From Bradyrhizobium sp. BR 10289 (lineage in GTDB: Bacteria > Pseudomonadota > Alphaproteobacteria > Rhizobiales > Xanthobacteraceae), in assembly GCF_019455385.1 (NCBI RefSeq), contig NZ_JACOFR010000011.1, positions 124,001-188,000 on the forward strand: a stretch of 64,000 bases of DNA, given 5' to 3'. The position numbers and the translations under genes were made by a program. Under the pieces are notes generated by a model. The model searched no databases. It saw nothing but the letters and a program-made list of their open reading frames with translations, and was not told the DNA's origin. The first letter of the stretch is position 1. Each line of letters opens with the position of its first letter. Shown piece by piece: positions 1-8,900 of this stretch.

Positions 1-407
1 TCAAGAAGACGATCGATGCGGCGCTGGAGAAGAAGCTGCCGGTATTCGGCGTCTGCCTCGGCGTGCAGGCGATCGGCGAATATTTCGGCGGCGAACTCGG
101 CCAGCTCACCCATCCCGCCCATGGACGGCCCTCCCGGGTGCAGGTCCGCGGCGGACGGCTGATGCGCAATCTGCCGAACGAGATCGTGATCGGCCGCTAT
201 CACTCCCTCTTCGTCGAGCGCGACAGCATGCCCGAGGTTCTGTCCGTTACCGCCAGCACCGAAGACGGCGTCGCCATGGCGCTCGAGCACAAGACGCTGC
301 CGGTCGCCGGCGTGCAATTCCATCCGGAATCGCTGATGTCGCTGGGCAACGAGGTCGGCTTGAAGATTGTCGAGAACGCCTTCCGGCTGGATGCGCGTGT
401 TGATTGA
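1..407 (+). CDS. trpE(G): Anthranilate synthase, glutamine amidotransferase end (5' partial)
   Basis: This is the glutaminase part of anthranilate synthase, which passes ammonia from glutamine to chorismate in the first step of tryptophan synthesis. The gene enters from the left edge; the frame opens at base 3 and gives about 134 residues to the TGA at 405-407. The nucleophile elbow GVCLGVQ (Cys 18 of the visible part) and the GVQFHPES motif with the catalytic His and Glu are both intact. Rhizobia usually carry a single fused TrpE(G) polypeptide, and the style of this sequence fits that form, but only the C-terminal domain is visible, so a separate trpG cannot be excluded. The apt gene follows after 9 bp. 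Confidence 0.85.
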   Translation, partial: KKTIDAALEKKLPVFGVCLGVQAIGEYFGGELGQLTHPAHGRPSRVQVRGGRLMRNLPNEIVIGRYHSLFVERDSMPEVLSVTASTEDGVAMALEHKTLPVAGVQFHPESLMSLGNEVGLKIVENAFRLDARVD

Positions 408-416
408 GAGGCACCA

Positions 417-956
417 ATGACCTTTGACCACGACATCAAGGCGAGCGTCCGCACCATCCCTGACTATCCCAAGCCGGGGATCATGTTTCGCGACATCACG
501 ACCCTGCTCGCCGACGCGCGCGCCTTCCGCCGCGCGGTCGACGAGCTCGTCAATCCCTGGGCCGGCAACAAGATCGACAAGGTCGCCGGCATGGAAGCGC
601 GCGGATTCATCATTGGCGGGGCGGTTGCGCATCAGCTCTCGGCCGGCTTCGTGCCGATCCGCAAGAAAGGCAAGCTGCCGCACACCACCGTGCGCATCGC
701 CTACTCGCTCGAATACGGCATCGACGAGATGGAGATGCATGTCGACGCCATTGCGCCCGGCGAACGCGTCATCCTGGTCGACGACCTCATCGCCACCGGC
801 GGCACCGCGGAGGGCGCTGTAAAGCTGCTGCGCCAGATCGGCGCCAACGTCGTCGCCGCCTGCTTCATCATCGATTTGCCCGAGCTCGGCGGCGCCGCCA
901 AGCTGCGCGCCATGGATGTCCCGGTGCGCACGCTGATGACGTTCGAAGGGCACTGA
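417..956 (+). CDS. apt: Adenine phosphoribosyltransferase
   Basis: Cytosolic purine salvage enzyme that makes AMP and pyrophosphate from adenine and PRPP. The 179-residue product has the usual family length. It starts with the typical APT N-terminus (DYPKPGIMFRDIT near residue 18-30), has the GMEARGFI loop, and carries the PRPP-binding motif VILVDDLIATGGTA around residues 121-134. The start ATG lies 9 bp after the anthranilate synthase stop, so the two genes may share a transcript although their pathways differ. Nothing looks unusual. Confidence 0.95.
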   Translation: MTFDHDIKASVRTIPDYPKPGIMFRDITTLLADARAFRRAVDELVNPWAGNKIDKVAGMEARGFIIGGAVAHQLSAGFVPIRKKGKLPHTTVRIAYSLEYGIDEMEMHVDAIAPGERVILVDDLIATGGTAEGAVKLLRQIGANVVAACFIIDLPELGGAAKLRAMDVPVRTLMTFEGH

Positions 957-961
957 AGGGC

Positions 962-992
962 AGGGGCGGAAGATATCGCCCGGGCTCATTTT
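962..992 (+). terminator. Possible weak terminator after apt
   Basis: A short stem (GGGCG at 964-968 with CGCCC at 977-981, 8-base loop) is followed 7 bases later by TTTT at 989-992. The stem is short and the T run is not adjacent, so this is only a possible Rho-independent terminator. Confidence 0.3.
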
Positions 993-1020
993 GTTTGGAT
1001 TGTCGTCGGTCGCGGCCTCG

Positions 1021-1183
1021 GTTCACCTCTCCCTTCGGGAGAGGTCGGATCGCATCGCAGATGCGATCCGGGTGAGGGGGCTCTGGTCTCACTGGTTGCC
1101 GCGACCCCTCACCCGGATTGCTCGGGACGATGCTCCGCATCGCCCGGCGCAATCTGACCTCTCCCCGCTGGGGAGAGGTGAAC
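1021..1183. repeat. Long palindromic intergenic repeat
   Basis: The ends are a perfect 13-bp inverted pair (GTTCACCTCTCCC at 1021-1033 and its complement at 1171-1183), and inner segments also pair (GGTGAGGGG near 1071 with CCCCTCACC near 1105). This is a member of the large palindromic intergenic repeats scattered through Bradyrhizobium-type genomes; related sequence occurs at 14584-14751. It sits between the apt and ATPase genes, which point toward each other, so it could act as a structured transcript end. Confidence 0.7.
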
Positions 1184-1206
1184 ACCGAGTTCGCCGGCCG
1201 GGCACT

Positions 1207-1875
1207 TTACGACCGCTGCAGGATCAGGCTGAGCTCCAGCTCCCGGAACGCGAGATAGTTTCGCCGGGTCCATTGGTGTAGCTCGGTCGAGGCGTCTTTC
1301 TCTTGGCGCAGATAGCCGGTGAAGGAGAAGCTGAGCCGGTCGATATAGGTCTTCAGGAAGCCGGGCAGGGCGGGCAGGCGGAACAGACGGCCGGCTTCCA
1401 TCGCGGCCGGCAGCTCGCCGCGGACGACATATTCGTTGTCCACCGTGATCAGGTTCATCCGCGGAATCTGCTCCCGCAGCATCTGGTAGGCGCGGGCCGA
1501 GACGCGGTCGGTGTCGGCCACGAACATGATCATGGGCGCGACGTGGCGGCGTGCCGCTTCCTTCAGCAGGCCGATCTCGTCCGTCATCTTGAAGAACTCG
1601 TCGAAGGCGTGGAATCCGAGGTCGATCACCTTGGCGAGGCCGTCGTCGATAATGACGCGGTCCATCAGCTGCATCTTGCCATAGGTGTCGATCACGTCGG
1701 CGGTTTCCGTGATCTTCGGCAGATAGTCTAGCAGCGACGGCTCCTTCAGATTGACGTCAAAGGCCGCGACGTTGCCGTTCTTGAGCAGCAGGAATTCGCT
1801 CAATAGCCGCGCCAGCAGGGTCTTGCCGACCTGCGGGCGGGGCGAGCAGATGATGTAGACGGGTGTCGCGGGCAT
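1207..1875 (-). CDS. ParA/MinD-like ATPase with altered Walker A
   Basis: A 222-residue P-loop protein of the ParA/MinD type; its biological role is unknown. The N-terminus reads as beta strand plus P-loop (IICSPRPQVGKTLLARLL, residues 8-25). Compared with the canonical ParA box KGGVGKT, the signature lysine is Arg and both glycines before VGKT are Pro and Gln, so ATP-dependent dimerisation may differ. The Walker-B-like strand is MIMFVADTDR near residue 116-125. It lies 63 bp downstream of a second ParA-like gene on the same strand, and the two probably form a unit. No parB, parS or division gene is adjacent. No clear ribosome-binding site precedes the ATG. Confidence 0.6.
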   Translation of the reverse strand: MPATPVYIICSPRPQVGKTLLARLLSEFLLLKNGNVAAFDVNLKEPSLLDYLPKITETADVIDTYGKMQLMDRVIIDDGLAKVIDLGFHAFDEFFKMTDEIGLLKEAARRHVAPMIMFVADTDRVSARAYQMLREQIPRMNLITVDNEYVVRGELPAAMEAGRLFRLPALPGFLKTYIDRLSFSFTGYLRQEKDASTELHQWTRRNYLAFRELELSLILQRS

Positions 1876-1938
1876 TGCGGGCCATTATGTGAGCGAACTG
1901 GCCGCCCCAATCCAGCCGTATCCGCCCGGGTGGCGCAA

Positions 1939-2691
1939 CTATTTTTCGCTGTTGCGGGTCACCGGCTTCGAGCCGACGATGTCGGTCAGGCGGATCCGGT
2001 CGAACTCGCTCCAGACGTTGGCCAGCCAGTGCCGGACATAGCCGCGCAGCACGAACGAATAATTCGCGGCCTCGTCGTTGATGCCCTTGTTGGCGACGAA
2101 TTTCAGGAATGGAACGGAGGACACCTCGACCTGCTCATAGGCCATCTCGTTGAGCTTGGGGATGGTCAGCTCGGTCGCGTCCTTGATGCGGTGGAAATAG
2201 GAATTGTAGGTCGCCTGGTCCCACTGGAAGAACTGGGTGTCGTTGATGAAGTTCTTCACCAGGAAATATTTCGCGCCGCCCATGAAGCCGGCGGTCTCGG
2301 CGATCTCCTCCAGCGAGGCGATCGAGGGTCCCAGGATGTGGAACACCGCGAAGGTGATCTGGCCGGCCTTGGCGGCGTCGAGGAAGCCGATGTCCCGCAG
2401 CGAAGCCAGTGCCGGCGAGAGCAGGCCGGCGCGCACGTCGATGACGGTGACCGAGGGACTGACCGCGTTGAGCGTGTCGAAAATCTTCATCTGGTCGGCC
2501 GTGGTCGTCATGTCGACGATCTCGGTGATGTCGGGGTGGAAGCGCTTCAGCGTTCCGCGCGGCGATTCGGTGTCGAAGGCGCGCGTCGGCACGTTGTTGG
2601 CTGAGAAATAATCGAGCAGGGTGCGCGATACCGTGGTCTTGCCGACCCCGCCTTTGTCCGCGCCCACCACAACCACTGCCGGCTTTGCCAT
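1939..2691 (-). CDS. ParA-like ATPase (orphan)
   Basis: A 250-residue ParA/CobQ-type ATPase. The deviant Walker A motif is perfect (ADKGGVGKTTVSR, residues 11-23), with the signature Lys used for nucleotide-sandwich dimers, and a hydrophobic strand with Asp (VTVIDVRAG near residue 80) matches motif A'. Such ATPases position chromosomes, plasmids, chemoreceptors or secretion complexes, but no partner gene lies nearby, so the cargo is unknown. The start is supported by AGGGGA about 6 bases upstream of the ATG. It is the first gene of a likely two-gene operon with the ATPase at 1207-1875. Confidence 0.7.
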   Translation of the reverse strand: MAKPAVVVVGADKGGVGKTTVSRTLLDYFSANNVPTRAFDTESPRGTLKRFHPDITEIVDMTTTADQMKIFDTLNAVSPSVTVIDVRAGLLSPALASLRDIGFLDAAKAGQITFAVFHILGPSIASLEEIAETAGFMGGAKYFLVKNFINDTQFFQWDQATYNSYFHRIKDATELTIPKLNEMAYEQVEVSSVPFLKFVANKGINDEAANYSFVLRGYVRHWLANVWSEFDRIRLTDIVGSKPVTRNSEK

Positions 2692-2901
2692 TGCTGTCCC
2701 CTAACGCGCGCCCCCGATCGCGAGGTCGCAATCGGCCGGGCCCCAGATCGATGTCCCAAAGGACGTCCCGAGTCTGCTGTTGGGCGCGAACATGGCAGAA
2801 ACAAGGGAGAATTCAATTCCGCCGGCCTGGGGCGCGGCAATTCCCGAGGTTTTTCCCGACCGTTGTGAAACCCCACCGCAAATTGTCGCCAAACGCGCGG
2901 C

Positions 2902-4128
2902 TCAGTGGCGGCCCCACGGTCCCATTGGGCTTCCTATGGGATTTCCGGCCGGGGTTCCTGAGGGGCTGGACGCGGGCACGGGCGGCGGCGTGGCCGGGTT
3001 GCCCGCATCGCCCCACGGGCCATGCGGCACCGGCGGCGGAGCGTCCTGCGGGGCGGCCTGTGCCTCGGGTTGTTCCGCCTCAGGTTCGTCGGTGGGGTCG
3101 GGCAGCGGGCCGGGGTCGTGGCCGCCGGCGAACTTGACCAGCGCATCGACGCGGGACTGCACCGAGGGGTGGGTTGCGAACAGATCGGCAAAGCCCTCAC
3201 GCGGATTGTCGACGCACAGCTCCATCACCGCCGAGGTTGCGCCCGGCAGCTCGCCGCGATTCTCGATCTTGCGCAGCGCCGAGATCATGGCGTCGGGATC
3301 CTTGGTCAGCTCGACCGAGCCGGCGTCGGCGAGATATTCGCGCGAGCGCGACAGCGCCAGCTTCACCACCTGCGACATCAGCCAGGCCACCACGATCAGC
3401 ACGACCGCGATGATGATGACGATCACTGCGCCGCCGCCGGAGCTCTTGCTGTCGTTCGACGACGAGGACGACCGCGACGAGGACGAGGAGCCAGATGACC
3501 ACGACCCGCCGCCCGAGCTCCAGCTGAAATTGGTGAACAGGCGGAAGAACAATTCGCCGAAGAAGCCGACCACGCCGGCGATGATGACGGCGACCACCAT
3601 CAGCTGGACGTCGCCGTTCTTGATGTGGGTCAGCTCGTGGCCCAGCACCGCCTCGATCTCCCTGTCATCCAGCGCATTGAGGAGACCGGTGGTGACGGTG
3701 ACGGAGTATTGCCGCGGGTTGAGGCCGGTCGCGAACGCATTCAGCGCCGGGCTCTCCATGATCTTCAGCTTAGGCATGGTGATGCCGCGCGAGATGCAGA
3801 GGTTTTCCAGCAGATTATAGAGCCGCGGCTCCTCCTGGCGGGTGACGTCGTGGCCGCCGGTCACCGCGTCGATCATCGACTGGTGGAAGAAATAGGCGAT
3901 CACGATCCAGGCCGCCGCCACGATCGTCGCAACCGGTGCGGCAACTTTCAGGTCATAGAAGGCATGGCTCAGGTAGAAGGCGACGGTCCGGTTGCTGTCG
4001 ATCAGGGCTTCGGCGACCAGCGCGCCGGCATAGACCAGCACATAGACCAGCGCGAACAGGCCGGCGAGCAGCAGCATCGAACGAAATTTGTTCGAGGCGA
4101 TGTGCGTGTAGAGACCATACGCGGCCAT
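2902..4128 (-). CDS. HtpX-like M48 family membrane metalloprotease
   Basis: Membrane zinc endopeptidase of the M48 family, likely for membrane protein quality control. The 408-residue product has two N-terminal membrane segments (about residues 18-40 and 64-82), the zinc site HELTH near residue 164-168, another hydrophobic segment beyond it, and the third-ligand motif SREYLADAGS near residue 270. Two features are odd: a serine-rich stretch (about residues 200-225) inserted before a valine/isoleucine-rich membrane segment, and a long Pro/Ala/Gly-rich tail after residue 335. It follows lemA by 32 bp; LemA-M48 protease pairs are common in bacteria. HtpX proper is shorter (about 290 aa), so this is an HtpX-like relative. 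Confidence 0.8.
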   Translation of the reverse strand: MAAYGLYTHIASNKFRSMLLLAGLFALVYVLVYAGALVAEALIDSNRTVAFYLSHAFYDLKVAAPVATIVAAAWIVIAYFFHQSMIDAVTGGHDVTRQEEPRLYNLLENLCISRGITMPKLKIMESPALNAFATGLNPRQYSVTVTTGLLNALDDREIEAVLGHELTHIKNGDVQLMVVAVIIAGVVGFFGELFFRLFTNFSWSSGGGSWSSGSSSSSRSSSSSNDSKSSGGGAVIVIIIAVVLIVVAWLMSQVVKLALSRSREYLADAGSVELTKDPDAMISALRKIENRGELPGATSAVMELCVDNPREGFADLFATHPSVQSRVDALVKFAGGHDPGPLPDPTDEPEAEQPEAQAAPQDAPPPVPHGPWGDAGNPATPPPVPASSPSGTPAGNPIGSPMGPWGRH

Positions 4129-4160
4129 GACGCGCTGCCCTGCCGGCCTATCGGCTCACA

Positions 4161-4721
4161 TCAGAACTTCACCTGAGGCGCAGCCTCGACCTCGGTGCGG
4201 CTCGCGCCGAGATCGAAGAAGTCCTTCCTGGTGAAGCCGAACATGCCGGCGAACAGCGCGGCGGGCATCTGCTGGATGCCGGTGTTGTATTCCTGGACGG
4301 CATTGTTGAAGAAGCGGCGGCTGGCCGCGATCTTGTTCTCGAGGTCGGACAGCTCGGATGCGAGCTGCTGGAAGTTGGCGTTGGCCTTGAGGTCCGGATA
4401 GGCCTCCGACAGCGCGATCAGCCGTCCGAGCGCGCCGGACAGCTGGTTCTCGGCGGCGGACACCTGCGCCGGGCCCTGCGCCGAGATCGCCGAGTTGCGC
4501 GCCTTGATGACGTCGTCGAGCGTGCCGCGCTCATGCGAGGCGTAGCCCTTCACCGTCTCGACCAGGTTCGGGACCAGGTCATGGCGCTGCTTGAGCTGCA
4601 CGTCGATGTCGGCAAAGGCCTGGCCGACCCTCTGGCTCAGCGCGACGAGCCGGTTGTAGGCGCTGAAGCCTAAGAACACGAGGACGACGATGACGCCGAG
4701 AACGATCCAGCCGGTCGACAT
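4161..4721 (-). CDS. lemA: LemA family protein
   Basis: A 186-residue LemA protein: one N-terminal membrane anchor (IVLGVIVVLVFLGFSAYNRLV, about residues 6-26) followed by a long helical domain with the family motif QRHDLVPNLVETVKGYA near residues 45-61 and the conserved FxRKxFF stretch close to the C-terminus. LemA is exported or anchored with its helices outside the cytoplasm; its precise job is not settled. The ATG is well supported by AGGAG 6 bases upstream. It leads the M48 protease gene, with 32 bp between them, so both are probably co-transcribed. Confidence 0.85.
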   Translation of the reverse strand: MSTGWIVLGVIVVLVFLGFSAYNRLVALSQRVGQAFADIDVQLKQRHDLVPNLVETVKGYASHERGTLDDVIKARNSAISAQGPAQVSAAENQLSGALGRLIALSEAYPDLKANANFQQLASELSDLENKIAASRRFFNNAVQEYNTGIQQMPAALFAGMFGFTRKDFFDLGASRTEVEAAPQVKF

Positions 4722-4861
4722 GGAGAACTCCTGAAGGGGGAAGAAGGCGGGCGCTAGGGTAGACCAAATTGGCGCAGAGCGAGAGCCCCGCCGCAGAGGT
4801 GAGGTAAGGCTTGGTCGGATGAGGAACCGTCCAAGTTCAAGGCAAAAGCAGTGAACAGTCG

Positions 4862-5842
4862 TTAACTTTCGGCAATTACGGCATCGCCCCAGCGCCAGCG
4901 GCGGGCGCTTGCATAGGCGGCCTTGTCGCGCCTCGGCACTTTAGCGAGCTCGACACCGTCCTCGGTGCAGAGCTTCGCCGCGATCTCGGCCTTGCCGACA
5001 TCCGGCGGCGCCAGCACGCGGGCGGCGCGCGTTGCGGGCGGCGCGCGGGTCAGGGCGACATAGATGAAGCGCTCGTCCTCGAACGGCACTTCGGCGCCCT
5101 TGATCTGGCGGTGCGCCTGCGACCGCGGCAGGCGCTGGCTGAAATGGCACCAGTCGGGTGCGATGAGCGGGCAGGGCTTTTCGTGTGGGCAGGGGGCAGC
5201 GACGAAGGCGCCCAGTCCGATCAGTTGCTGGCGCAGCGCGAGGATGCGGGCATAGCCGGCGGGCGTACCGGGTTCGATCACGACTAGCGCGTGGCGCGCC
5301 TTCGTCCACATCGTCTCCGCGAGCTTGCGCTGCTCCGCCTCGCCGAGCTCGCCGATGATGTAGCTGGCGATCACGAGATCGGCTTGCGACGCTTCGGCGA
5401 GGTTGGTCGCGGCATCGCCGGGCAGATAGCGGCAATCGGCTAAACGGGTGCTCTCGCGTGCCAGCTCGAGCGCGAGCCGGCTCAGCGTGGCATTGGCATC
5501 AAGCAGTGTGAAATCGTGCAGCGAGGAGAACACCTCGGCAGCGGCCCAGCTCGCCGTGCCCGGGCCCGCGCCGACGTCGAGCAATGTTTCCGGAGCGAAG
5601 TCCGGCGCGATCTCGGTGAAGGCGCTCAGGCTGGCGGCGACGGCCGCGTAAGTGGCCGGCATCCGGGCCAGCGCATAGGCGAGCGCATCGGCTTCCGACT
5701 TGATGGTGGTCGAACCGCCTCCGGCGCGATAGGTGGTCGAGATCTTTTGCGACCGCTGCGCCGCATCGGTCCGCGAAAAGCCCTGGAGCTTGCCGTCGAG
5801 GGCGGCCTTCAGTTCAGCGGGGAGGGTGGGAGCGATTATCAT
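4862..5842 (-). CDS. Rsm22-type small ribosomal subunit assembly factor/methyltransferase-like protein
   Basis: A 326-residue member of the Rsm22/METTL17 family. It has a SAM-binding fold starting at LLDVGAGPGTASWAA near residue 87-101, and a cysteine-rich segment PCPHEKPCPLIAPDWCHFSQRL near residue 218-238. Mitochondrial members assist small-subunit assembly and METTL17 is reported to bind a 4Fe-4S cluster through such cysteines; a bacterial ribosome role is inferred from family only. The gene is downstream-isolated from smc by a palindromic repeat. No convincing ribosome-binding site precedes the ATG, so the start is less certain than the body. Confidence 0.8.
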   Translation of the reverse strand: MIIAPTLPAELKAALDGKLQGFSRTDAAQRSQKISTTYRAGGGSTTIKSEADALAYALARMPATYAAVAASLSAFTEIAPDFAPETLLDVGAGPGTASWAAAEVFSSLHDFTLLDANATLSRLALELARESTRLADCRYLPGDAATNLAEASQADLVIASYIIGELGEAEQRKLAETMWTKARHALVVIEPGTPAGYARILALRQQLIGLGAFVAAPCPHEKPCPLIAPDWCHFSQRLPRSQAHRQIKGAEVPFEDERFIYVALTRAPPATRAARVLAPPDVGKAEIAAKLCTEDGVELAKVPRRDKAAYASARRWRWGDAVIAES

Positions 5843-5847
5843 CCGCG

Positions 5848-5946
5848 GTCATGCCCCGCGCAGGCGGGGCATCCAGTATTCCGAGACAGTGCCGTCAAAC
5901 CGAGAAGCTGCGGCGTACTGGATCATCCGCCTGCGCGGATGATGAC
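5848..5946. repeat. Palindromic intergenic repeat
   Basis: An inverted repeat about 100 bp long: a GTCATGCC...GGCATCCAGTA arm on the left faces a TACTGGATCATCC...GGATGATGAC arm on the right, each arm itself forming a small hairpin around GCGCAGGC or CTGCGCGG. It lies between smc and the Rsm22-type gene, both on the minus strand, and could separate the two transcripts. Confidence 0.75.
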
Positions 5947-5973
5947 GTCAATGGGTGTTGCGCGAGCGCTGGC

Positions 5974-8900
5974 TCACGCCACGTTCTGGTCGAGAATGTC
6001 CACCGCCTCGGACAGGCTGACCGACACCAGTTGCGAGACGCCGCGCTCGGCCATGGTGACGCCGAACAGGCGGTTCATGCGCGCCATCGTGATCGGGTTG
6101 TGCGTGATGATGATGAAGCGCGTGTCGGTCGAGCTGGTCATCTCGTGCAGGAGGTTGCAGTACCGCTCGACGTTGTGGTCGTCGAGCGGCGCGTCGACTT
6201 CGTCCAGCACGCAGATCGGCGACGGGTTGGTCAGGAACACCGCGAAGATCAGCGCCATCGCGGTCAGCGCCTGCTCGCCGCCCGAGAGCAGCGACAGCGT
6301 CTGCGGCTTCTTGCCCGGCGGCTTTGCGATGATCTCGAGACCGGCTTCCAGCGGATCGTCGCTCTCGATCAGGTGCAGCGCGGCCTCGCCGCCACCGAAC
6401 AGCTCGACGAAGAGGCGCTTGAAATGGTTGTTGACGACTTCGAACGAGGTCAAGAGGCGCTCGCGCGCTTCCTTGTTGAGGCTCTGGATACCCTGGCGCA
6501 GCCGCTTGATGGCCTCGACCAGGTCGTCGCGCTCGGTGACGAGGCCGGTGTGCTGGGTTTCGACCTCGCGCAGCTCTTCTTCGGCGCGCAGATTGACGGC
6601 GCCGAGGCGCTCGCGGTCGCGGCGCATCTTTTCGAGGTCTTCCTCGATGTCGTGCAGCGGCGGCAGCTCGGCGCCGGGCTCGATCTCGGCGAGGCCGGCG
6701 ACGGCCTGCGGCTCGACCTCGAGCATGTCGCGGATCTCGCGCTCGATGTCCTCGAGACGGCGCCGTGCGCTTTCCATGCGCTCCTCGGCGCGGGCGGTGG
6801 CCTCGCGCGAGCTCGACAGCGCTTCGAGCGTCAGCTTGGCGACGCGGTCGGTCTCGGCCATCGCGGCCTCCGCGGTGGCGAGCGCGTCGGCAGCCATGCG
6901 GCGGTCGTTCTCGGCATATTCGATCTCGGTGATCAGCGCGCTGCGCTTCTCGGCGAACACTTGCGGTGCGTTCTCGAGCTCGCTGCGCTCGATCGTGAGC
7001 TCGGCGATGCGGGCCTGGATGGTGTCGATATGGGAGGCCGCGCTTTCCTTGCGGTTCGCCCACTCGGTTCGTTCAGCGAGGATCGCCTGGACGCGGCGGT
7101 CGGCGAGCTCCGCCTCGCGCGCCAGCGCCTGCGCCTCGGCGCGGACCTGGGCGGCCATGCGGCGATGATTTTCGATGTCGCTGCGGACCGCGGCGAGACG
7201 GGTCTCGGTGTCCTCGCTCGAGGGCAGCTCGCTGATGCCGGCCTCGGCGTATTCGTAGGCAGCCTCGGCCTCGGCGCGATCGGCAGCAAGACGGCTGTGC
7301 GCTTCCGACAGCGTCGCCTTGCGGGCGGCGTGGCGGCTGATCTCGCGCTCGGCAGCAGCGTGGCGCTCGCGCGCGACGTTCAGCTCGCGCTGCGCGGCAC
7401 GCATCGCTTCGCGGCTGGCGCCTTCGGTGCTGGCCGCCATCTGCAATTCGGACTCGGCATTCTCCAGCGCCTGACGCTTGATCTGCGCGTCGATGCGGGC
7501 CTGCTCCAGCTCGTTCTCGATGTCGACGAGACGGGCACGCTCGGCGAGGCGCCGTGCGGCGCCGGTCGGAGCGTGCGCGGCGGCGACGAAGCCGTCCCAG
7601 CGCCAGACGTCGCCTTCGGGCGAGACCAGCCGCTGGCCGGTCTTGAGCTGCGAGACCAGCTCGGCGCCGCGCTCGCGCGGCACGACACCGATCTGCGCCA
7701 GGCGGCGCGTCAGTTCGGCCGGCGCCTGCACGTGATTGGCGAGCGGGGTGACGCCTTCCGGCAGTTCCGGATCGCCGTCGGTGACGCCCACATTGGTCCA
7801 CCGCATTGGCGCGGAGGGATCGATCGGCGCGTCGAGATCGTCGCCGAGCGCAGCGCCGATCGCCTTTTCGAAACCCTTGTCGACAGTGATGCCGTCGATG
7901 ATTGGCGGCCACAGATTCTTGGTCTCGCCGTTGACGATTTTCGAGATCGTGCGCGCTTCGGTATCGAGCCGTTGCACGCGCTTGTCGGCTTCGACCAGCG
8001 GCGAGCGTGAGGCTTCCAGCGTCTGACGCGCCGCGACATGGGCGGCTTCGCTCGCTTGCGCCGCGGCTTCCGATGCCGCCAGCGTCTGCTCGGCGGTCTC
8101 GACGGCAGCGGTCAGCTCGTCGAGATCGCCAAAGCCGCCGGTCTCGGCGGCGAGCTTCTGCTCTTCCGCGGTGACATTCGCGATCTCCTGGTCGAGCCTC
8201 GCGAGCTTGTCGCGGTGGGTGCGGACGTTGGCCTCTAGCTGGTTGCGCTTGGCGGTGAGGTCGGCGAGCGCGGTGGTCAGCTCGGCGAATTGCTGCTCGG
8301 TTTCGGTCAGCACCGCCTCGGCTTCCGCAACACGCTCGTCGACGCCGGAACGCTTCTCGACGCGCGACTTGATCTCTTCCTTCAGCTCGGCGTCTTCGGT
8401 GTCGAGCCGCTGCAGCGCCACGTCGGCGTCCATGGTCTGCTGCTGGGCGCGGGAAATGTCGCCTTCGAACTGCGCGAGACGGCGCTCGAGCTCGGCGACG
8501 CGCTCCTTGGCGCGCTCTTCCTCGCGGTCGAGCTGCTCGCGGGCATTGGTCAGGCGCTGGAGGCCGGCGGCGGCGCGCGCTTCGGCATCGCGCAGCGCCG
8601 GCATCTCGGCGGCGCGGATCGCCTGGATACGGGCTGCTTCGGCCTGGTGCTGGGTGCGCTCCGCCATCTCGCGCACGGCGAGATCATGAGTCTGGCCGGA
8701 CTCGTTGACGTCGGCATGGGCGCCGATCCAGCGCAGGTGGAACAGCGTCGCCTCGGCCTTGCGGACCTTGGCTGCGACCTCGCGATAACGCACCGCCTGG
8801 CGGGCCTGCTTCTTCAGGCCCTCCATCTGCCCGGAGAGCTGGCCGATGACGTCCTCGACGCGGGTGAGGTTGGTTTCGGCGGCCTTCAGCCGCAACTCGG

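Noticed and set aside
4823..4862. GGAAC near the lemA upstream region with CGTT further on
   Set aside because: The spacing is 33 bases, far from the 16-17 required for EcfG, and the direction is away from lemA.
5851..8010. A 719-codon plus-strand open frame
   Set aside because: It lies entirely opposite smc, whose domains and motifs are unmistakable; the frame is open only because of the high third-position GC of smc.
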